DNA of 14,007 nt from Saccoglossus kowalevskii. Taxonomy: Eukaryota > Hemichordata > Enteropneusta > Harrimaniidae. Under the pieces are notes generated by a model. It saw only the letters and a program-made list of their open reading frames with translations, was not told the origin of the DNA and ran no database searches. Location of the stretch: assembly GCF_000003605.2 (NCBI RefSeq), contig NW_003129368.1, positions 139,382 to 153,388 of the forward strand, given 5' to 3'. Below, piece after piece: positions 8,891 through 14,007 of the stretch (its first letter is position 1; each line of letters starts with the position of its first letter). A program made the translations under genes and the position numbers.

Positions 8891-8959
8891 CCCCTTGCCG
8901 ACCCTCTTAAAACGGTGCACGTGGCGGCGCTGATAAATATTGTTTACAACTCTCTCGTC

Positions 8960-9081
8960 GTGTCGTCACCGGAAGCGCTGTCCCAGCACAAACCTCAATC
9001 TCCTTCCCGCCTTTGCGCTTTACGCAATAGTGCCTCTGCCCCATTGTGTCGTCACCGGAAGCGCTGTCCCAGCACAAACCT
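8960..9081. repeat. 36-bp exact direct repeat with ETS-type cores, 86-bp period
   Basis: The 36-mer starting gtgtcgtcaccggaagcgct and ending cagcacaaacct occurs identically at 8960-8995 and 9046-9081. The copy of the dispersed repeat at 8996-9040 lies between them. Each 36-mer contains ACCGGAAGC, which fits an ETS/GABP-type binding core. The stretch is GC-richer than its surroundings. It could be a duplicated promoter-like module or part of a transposable element; no gene start is visible beside it. Confidence 0.92.
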
Positions 9082-9103
9082 GTGTCATATGACGCCTTAC
9101 TAG

Positions 9104-9730
9104 CCGATTTTGGCTAAAATTCCACTCCGCCGCCGCTTTACAACAGTGTTTATACGCGGAACTTGATATTGCTTTTTACAATTTGGGTTGCCTTTGAATC
9201 ACATATTTTAGTGAAATATTGTTTATAGAGTGAAATATTATTGTCATACATAATTCAATCTTTGAAACAACAGAAACTACCACATAATAACGATAATCAA
9301 ATTTGTGTTTGAAGTTCGAAAGTAGTTGCGTTATTTCCGGTTTCAACTAGTTCGAAAATAGAACGTCCTTGAGCGCAATAAAATCACGCGTAGAACTCCA
9401 TCCGAACCAGACTCTAGCAGCGTAAACTTATTGCAATTTGCGCAATTTGGGCCCAGTTTGTTTTTACAAGTTTTCTAAGTTTCATTTATCATTATTTAGT
9501 AAACAGGTTTCTGAAACGATGTAATATATCCATAAAATACGTGGCAATCTTCAATTGACTTCCAAACGTTCGAAATTTCGAACAAACTCCCGGCACACCT
9601 AGCGCGATATGCGTCAGGTCGGTGTAGAAGACGCCGAACTGCAGCGTCAATGGTCTCTGCCCATAGTCACAAGTTAGACTTAAATATACCACGAATATTT
9701 ACATTTGAGATATACTTTTTGATTTGTGTC
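9104..9730. other. Intergenic stretch, nothing recognised
   Basis: Both strands were read; there is no family motif and no clear repeat. A minus-strand open frame at 9492-9692 has no recognisable domain and no transferrin N-lobe signature. Confidence 0.6.
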
Positions 9731-10475
9731 TGTGGTGCACACCTCCTCTTCCTACATTCCTATACCGTCACACCCGCTCCCGGCATTTCCACGGGCACAC
9801 TGCCTCTCCTAACCACCCTGTTCTGCCTATTACAAAATCCTCTGCATTAGTGATCGTTTGTTGCCTACACCCGATTTTACCCTGTCACCTACACCCGCTC
9901 CCCGCATGTCTGCGCTCACTACCTCTCCCGACATTCCTGTACCGCCACACCCACTCTCGGCATTTCCACGGTGTACACCCAAACCACCCTGTAGCGCTTA
10001 TAAAAAAAATCCTCGGTATTTGCGTTCGTTTGTTGCCACACCTGACGTTACCCTGCCACCTACACCCGCTTCCGGCCTCTCTGTGGTGCACACCTCCTCT
10101 CCCGACATTCCAGTACCGATACATCCGCTTCCGGCATTTTCACGGCGCAAACCGCTTCTCCCAACCACCCTGTTCCGCCTATTACAAAATCCCCGGCATT
10201 TGCGATCGTTTGTCTCCTGCATCCGACGTTACATTACCAACTCATAGTTGCTGTCGACATAGGAAGTAAAGTAAGCAAATAACACCGAATAAACGGCAAG
10301 GTAAATACTACATCTAATTATAGTAAACATTACCAGCCACGCCCGCTCCCGGCCTCTCTGTGGTGCACACCGCCACTTCCAACATTCCTGTACCGTCACA
10401 CCCACTCTCGGCATTTCAACGATGCACACCCATTTTCCCAACCATCCTGTAGCGCCTATTACAAAATCTCCGATG
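9731..10475. repeat. Degenerate minisatellite, about four units of ~175 bp, CA/CT-rich on plus strand
   Basis: Unit starts resembling tgtggtgcacacc occur at 9731, 9911 (degenerate), 10082 and 10359. Each unit carries the sub-blocks ttcct..taccg, cacccgctcccggc, gcatttccacgg, aaccaccctgt and attacaaaatcc. The larger gap between the last two units is explained by an 87-bp insertion. All three plus frames are partly open and encode His/Pro-rich repeats, which is what a stop-poor repeat would give. I do not treat these frames as genes. Confidence 0.88.
10240..10326. mobile_element. 87-bp insertion with 9-bp target duplication inside the minisatellite
   Basis: ACATTACCA occurs at 10231-10239 and again at 10327-10335. 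Removing the sequence between them restores the gacgtta-cc-ccacc...cccgct(c/t)ccggcctctct context seen in the neighbouring unit at about 10042-10081. The ends (ACTCATAGTT and, on the other strand, TTACTATAATT) are only weakly alike. A 9-bp duplication would fit a Mutator-like MITE, but this is inference. Confidence 0.72.
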
Positions 10476-10734
10476 ACGCTGACTGAAAACTGATGAATAG
10501 TTACATAAATGGTCAGCTACAATACGTTCCAGTGATTTGAATAAAAATGAGATGTTAGAAACTGGTCGGTAATTTTTGAGCAAATTGTGACCAAGACCAG
10601 CTTTTTAAGACGTGAAAAAATAATTGTTTTTCGAATCTTCTTTGTCGTTCATGTGCGCGATAATTTGTAATAAATAAACAGAAAATGGATATAATTTCAA
10701 TATAGCAATTATTATTATTATCATATACGTATTG
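10476..10734. other. Short intergenic stretch upstream of the LINE, nothing recognised
   Basis: AT-rich sequence with a short (att)n run near 10708-10720. No coding or repeat signal is seen. Confidence 0.5.
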
Positions 10735-11930
10735 TTTTCCATGTTTGAGTCAAATAACAATATGTATAGCAATACAGATTATACAGTATCCAATTCTACC
10801 ATCAGGTTCAAAAAGAGGGCGTCACAAGACCTGGCCACTAAGAATCAGTACGGCGAGCTTCTGCTTGATCTTTGTATGGCCACTGAGTTAATCATTCTGA
10901 ATGGTAGATGTATAGGGGACAGTGGTGGTAAATTTACATGCCACCAAAGTAGAGGTAGCAGTACAGTGGATTATACCATATTAAGTAACTATTTATTTGA
11001 GAAATTTAACCTATTTCATGTTCACCCACTTAACTTATTGCTTTCTGACCACTGTCAGATATCATTTCATCTTCAAACTAGTGCATCTACATAGTACAGG
11101 GATGCCATAGATGACTATTACAATGCTAAACAGCAAAATAACTTGAGTTATTTATGGCACGATGAATCCAAAGTACATTTTGACAATGCTTTGTGTAGCA
11201 AAAATATTGGAAAACTAATTGATGTCTTTAACAGTAAAGAGCTCAGAGCAAATCAAGAATCAGTTAATGAAGCTAGTTTACTAGTCTCAAAAATATATCT
11301 GAAAGCAGCTGATAAAAGTCTAAAAAAGTTTATGAAGAAAAATAAAGAACGTGGTTACAAATCGGGTATAGAAAACAAAATCATAAATGGTTTACAAAAG
11401 ACCTCAATAATATGAATAAAGAAATAAAATATATCATCAACACTTAGTCAGCATCCATACAATAAACAGCTTATAACATGCTATGATCTCAAGCGAAATT
11501 ACAGACGGCTCCTAAAAAAACGTAAGAGAGATTTTAAAAATGACATTATTAATAAACTAGACACAGTGAGTAAATCTAATCCAAACAAATATTGGGACCT
11601 GATTAAAGAACTACAAGGTTCTGAACAAAATGTAAATAAAAATGATAGCATCCCAGGTCAAAAATGGCATGACCACTTTAACAATTTAAATTCGTCTATG
11701 CCTGAGAATAAATATATATATGATGTATATCATAACCAATCGTCTATCAATATACCGGTACTAGACAATTTAATATCTGAACTGGAAATACAAAATGCAT
11801 TCAGCAAAATAAAAAGTGGTAAATCCCCAGGATCTGATCGGATAAGAAATGAAATGATAAAAAGTAGTAGACATACACTATTCTACCTTATCCTCTGTAG
11901 TGGTTTCTATCCCAGATCATAGAATCTCGG
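10735..11930 (+). pseudogene. LINE (non-LTR retrotransposon) ORF2 fragment, endonuclease end to start of reverse transcriptase
   Basis: One plus-strand frame runs through the whole fragment and is interrupted only by stops at 11092-11094 (TAG), 11413-11415 (TGA) and 11425-11427 (TAA). The first part holds LIILNGRCIGD, GKFTC, GSSTVDYTI and LLSDHCQISFHL, the C-terminal part of a LINE apurinic-like endonuclease. The middle is the Lys-rich linker (NYRRLLKKRKRDF, NPNKYWDLI, WHDHFNNLN). The end, KIKSGKSPGSDRIRNEMIKS, is the N-terminal reverse transcriptase motif. About eight residues are missing before LCSGFYPRS, and the expected Trp codon reads TAG at 11920-11922. Similarity ends near 11930; the polymerase active site is absent. 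It is a dead, doubly truncated copy. Confidence 0.88.
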
Positions 11931-11978
11931 CTCTGAATTTTGTATACATTTATACTTCTTTGATGTCGAGATTCTATG
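11918..11978. repeat. 12-bp inverted repeat at the LINE break point
   Basis: CATAGAATCTCG (11918-11929) and its exact reverse complement CGAGATTCTATG (11967-11978) are separated by 37 bases. The left arm still belongs to the LINE reading frame. The right arm lies in unrelated DNA, so the repeat marks the junction where LINE sequence stops. Confidence 0.75.
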
Positions 11979-12566
11979 TTATTTTATGTGTTGACTTTCT
12001 ATTCACACATACAGTTTCCGCGATTTAATAGATGACCTTTGACCCATAAGGGGCGTATTTACTGTTTCATGCAGTTGTGAGTTATCTACGAGTGCACAGT
12101 GATATTCTTATTGTATCAACACAGTTATTGCTGGACAATTGTTTGCTGTACTAAGGACTATTAGAAGCTAGTACTGTTTGTTCATGACTTTAGTCTTTCT
12201 CTGTGAACTTCCCTGTGCGTTGATTACATGTTGTTTGATCCACCTGGCATTTCCGTTGATTTTAACAGTGTGGATGTTCGAATAAATATTTTATTACATT
12301 TGAATATTCTTGCAAGTATCCTATTCACTGTGTGAATTCTTCTATTTTTAGAGCGAAAAATCCCAAAATAGGTGTCCAACAAACCAATGAATTTACTCAT
12401 TTAATTTATTTTTTCCCTTTTATATTGCAAATCGCAGGTGTGACAATTGCTCAAGCTGGCGAAGATACTATTAAAATATATTGATTCCGATTGCCTGACA
12501 GGGCTATGAGGATAATATTACAAGATACATACAAGTGTATAATACGTATATCTCACTCTATTTCCC
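11931..12566. other. Intergenic or 5'-flanking stretch before the acyl-CoA synthetase copy
   Basis: There is no coding similarity. An AATAAA occurs at about 12280-12286 followed by a T-rich run, resembling a 3' end signal on the plus strand, but no gene leads into it. A pyrimidine-rich tract ending tttcccag (12561-12568) just before the synthetase ATG looks like a splice acceptor, hinting at an upstream non-coding exon or intron remnant. Confidence 0.5.
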
Positions 12567-12568
12567 AG
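12551..12568 (+). promoter_or_regulatory. Candidate splice acceptor just upstream of the synthetase ATG
   Basis: The tract tctcactctatttcccag fits a strong animal 3' splice site and ends 8 bases before the ATG at 12577. If used, the coding part would sit in one large exon behind a 5' UTR intron. That argues against a simple processed retrocopy. Confidence 0.4.
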
Positions 12569-12576
12569 ATACCAAA

Positions 12577-14007
12577 ATGAGCAGTGGTTGCAAGACTAAT
12601 CTACAGAAGAGCTATTATCACAGTGCCTCAGCTCAGCCTTTCCTTGGAAAGACCTTCCACGAACTACAAGATGAGGTCGCAAGACAATTTCCAGATAGAG
12701 ATGCACTCGTGTACTGTGAGAGCGGCAAGCGAATTTCATTTAAACAATTTTTAGATGATACCAATCAACTTGCAAGTGATTTAGTGAAGCTTGGTCTAAA
12801 ACCTGGTGAGAGAGTTGTCTCTGGATGGGGGATGGATACGAGTGAATGCTGTTGAATTCAGCTGCTATTAGAGCTGGATTAATTGCACTTGAATTGGCAG
12901 AATTACAATCGGTGGATCATTTAAAATACACAATAAATCAAACGGAGTGTTCTGCTATGTTTGTCGGCTTCAGTCTGTACAATCAATATGATAAATTGAA
13001 ACAAGTTTCTCCCGATATAGAATCTGACACACCAACATTATCTCGTGTATCATCATTGCGTTACATCATAACATTCGACGATGACTGTCCTCTCATCGGA
13101 TGTAGCATCGTAATGCACGAGAGTAAACTTCGAGGTCGTGGCGGACTAGAAGAATATCAGGTAATTAAGGATTTGAAGAGCAAAGTTAGTGCAGATGATC
13201 CTTATATGATAACCTTCACGTCTGGCAGCACTGGACACCCCAAAGCCGTGGTTCGCACACAAAGAAGCACTTTAGAAAATATATATGCTTCAAAGTGTGA
13301 TGCTACAGCTAATGAACACAGTGTTATAAAAGTTCTAAAATTAGGGTCTCTTGTGTCATCATGTGGCTTATACCAAGCCATGCTTCTAACCTGGGGTGCT
13401 ACTCTGGTTTCACCAAGACCGACAGAAGATTTCACTGGTGCACTGGAAGCCATCGAAAGTGAAAGATGTAATTTCGCTCTGTTGTTTCCTCAGCTTTTAT
13501 CACAAGCTGTCAATCAACAAAATATCAAGAGTTTTGATGTGTCATCGTTGCAGCGATGTTGGTGTACTGGAATGTCTTCCCACAAGGCACTGTTCTGAAT
13601 GCTGTCAAGTTACTATGAAGTAATGCAGTTTTCCTCTACGGAACAAGAGAAACCCTCTATATTGGCATCGGGGATGTATCGGATGCATTGGAAGATAAAA
13701 TTCGTGGGAAAACCCGGATAGTTGGTCACTGTGAAGTAAAGATAACAGAAACAGCCCACAGCATCATTCCTGTTAATACTATGGGTGATGTATGGGTTCG
13801 TGGTCCAAATATTTTCCAGTGTTACTATGGTGACAAAGAACGCACAAAGAAAGTCAAACATTCAGATGGTTGGTATTATACTGGAGATCTCGGCCAGATG
13901 GATGAGGATGGTCGGTTGGTTATATTAGGCAGGAGTGACGACATGTTTATTAAAGGCTCAAGCAATGTTTTTCCAGCTGAAATCACGAACTATCTTGGAG
14001 ATCATTC
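12577..14007 (+). pseudogene. Acyl-CoA synthetase (ACSF2-like AMP-binding enzyme), frameshifted, 3' end outside window
   Basis: The start is ATG 12577 (MSSGCKTNLQKSYYHS). Family hallmarks then appear in order but in three frames. Frame one (12577 to about 12848) holds FPDRDALVY and GLKPGERV. Frame two (about 12848-13570) holds AAIRAGLIAL, LKYTINQ and the AMP-binding loop TSGSTGHPK (13218-13244). Frame three (about 13571 to the end) holds NVFPQGTV, YGTRE, KIRGKTRIVGHCEVKI, DGWYYTGDLG and GRSDDMFIKG. Each switch fits a one-base deletion (near 12848 and near 13570), and TGA at 13616-13618 adds an in-frame stop. Such enzymes adenylate a medium-chain fatty acid and pass it to CoA, often in mitochondria; no transit peptide is evident. 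About 477 codons are visible out of roughly 580-610. The A10 catalytic Lys would lie beyond the window. There are no introns in 1.43 kb, so a retrocopy is likely; assembly indels in a real gene are the alternative. Confidence 0.88.

Noticed and set aside
9724-10269. 181-codon plus-strand frame, with overlapping 129-codon and minus-strand frames
   Set aside because: They fall in a tandem repeat that is open in several frames at once; no domain, and no start or splice context favours one.
11980-12330. Possible solo LTR with AATAAA near its end
   Set aside because: No TG...CA boundaries with a flanking duplication and no second copy in the window.
13202-13861. Minus-strand frames opposite the acyl-CoA synthetase copy
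   Set aside because: They are antisense shadows of the AMP-binding domain with no motif of their own.
1-14007. CRISPR array, tRNA, rRNA, bacterial operon or defence system
   Set aside because: The direct repeats are satellites or duplications without regular spacers, no tRNA-like fold was noticed, and the gene structure is eukaryotic.

Overview
The window looks like AT-rich nuclear DNA of a multicellular animal, most likely a marine invertebrate; the phylum cannot be fixed from the sequence. The reasons are short exons with GT-AG introns, an animal-type transferrin lobe, a decayed non-LTR retrotransposon, small hAT-like transposon derivatives and a broken animal-type acyl-CoA synthetase copy. 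No bacterial operon, CRISPR array, tRNA or rRNA was seen.

The left half (413-7271, minus strand) holds a transferrin-family gene, read here as seven exons whose splice sites and phases all fit. Together they encode one complete transferrin lobe of about 390 residues, with 14 cysteines and a hydrophobic C-terminal tail. It most resembles the C-lobe of melanotransferrin. Four of the five residues that classically hold iron and carbonate are replaced (Tyr to Ser, Arg to Met, Tyr to Asn, His to Asn); only the Asp remains. The first coding exon (signal peptide) was not resolved. A CpG-rich block at about 7473-7611, with CCAAT, CRE and NRF1-type sites, is the best promoter candidate. The introns carry a 401-bp hAT-like MITE with target duplication, a 178-bp hAT MITE with a perfect 8-bp duplication, and a 229-bp-offset tandem duplication.

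The middle (7.6-10.5 kb) has no convincing gene. It holds dispersed and tandem GC-richer repeats with ETS-type cores (8107-9081), and a degenerate array of about 175-bp units (9731-10475) that was itself invaded by an 87-bp insert flanked by 9-bp duplications.

The right part holds a 5'- and 3'-truncated LINE (10735-11930, endonuclease end to start of reverse transcriptase, three in-frame stops). It is followed by an apparently intronless acyl-CoA synthetase (ACSF2-like) copy on the plus strand, from 12577 past the window end. That copy has two single-base frameshifts and one in-frame stop, so it is called a pseudogene unless these are assembly errors.

The far left edge (1-182) is the end of a 63-bp satellite array. 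Nothing suggests that the transferrin gene and the acyl-CoA synthetase copy work together. The most noteworthy biology is a membrane-anchored transferrin lobe that has probably lost iron binding.
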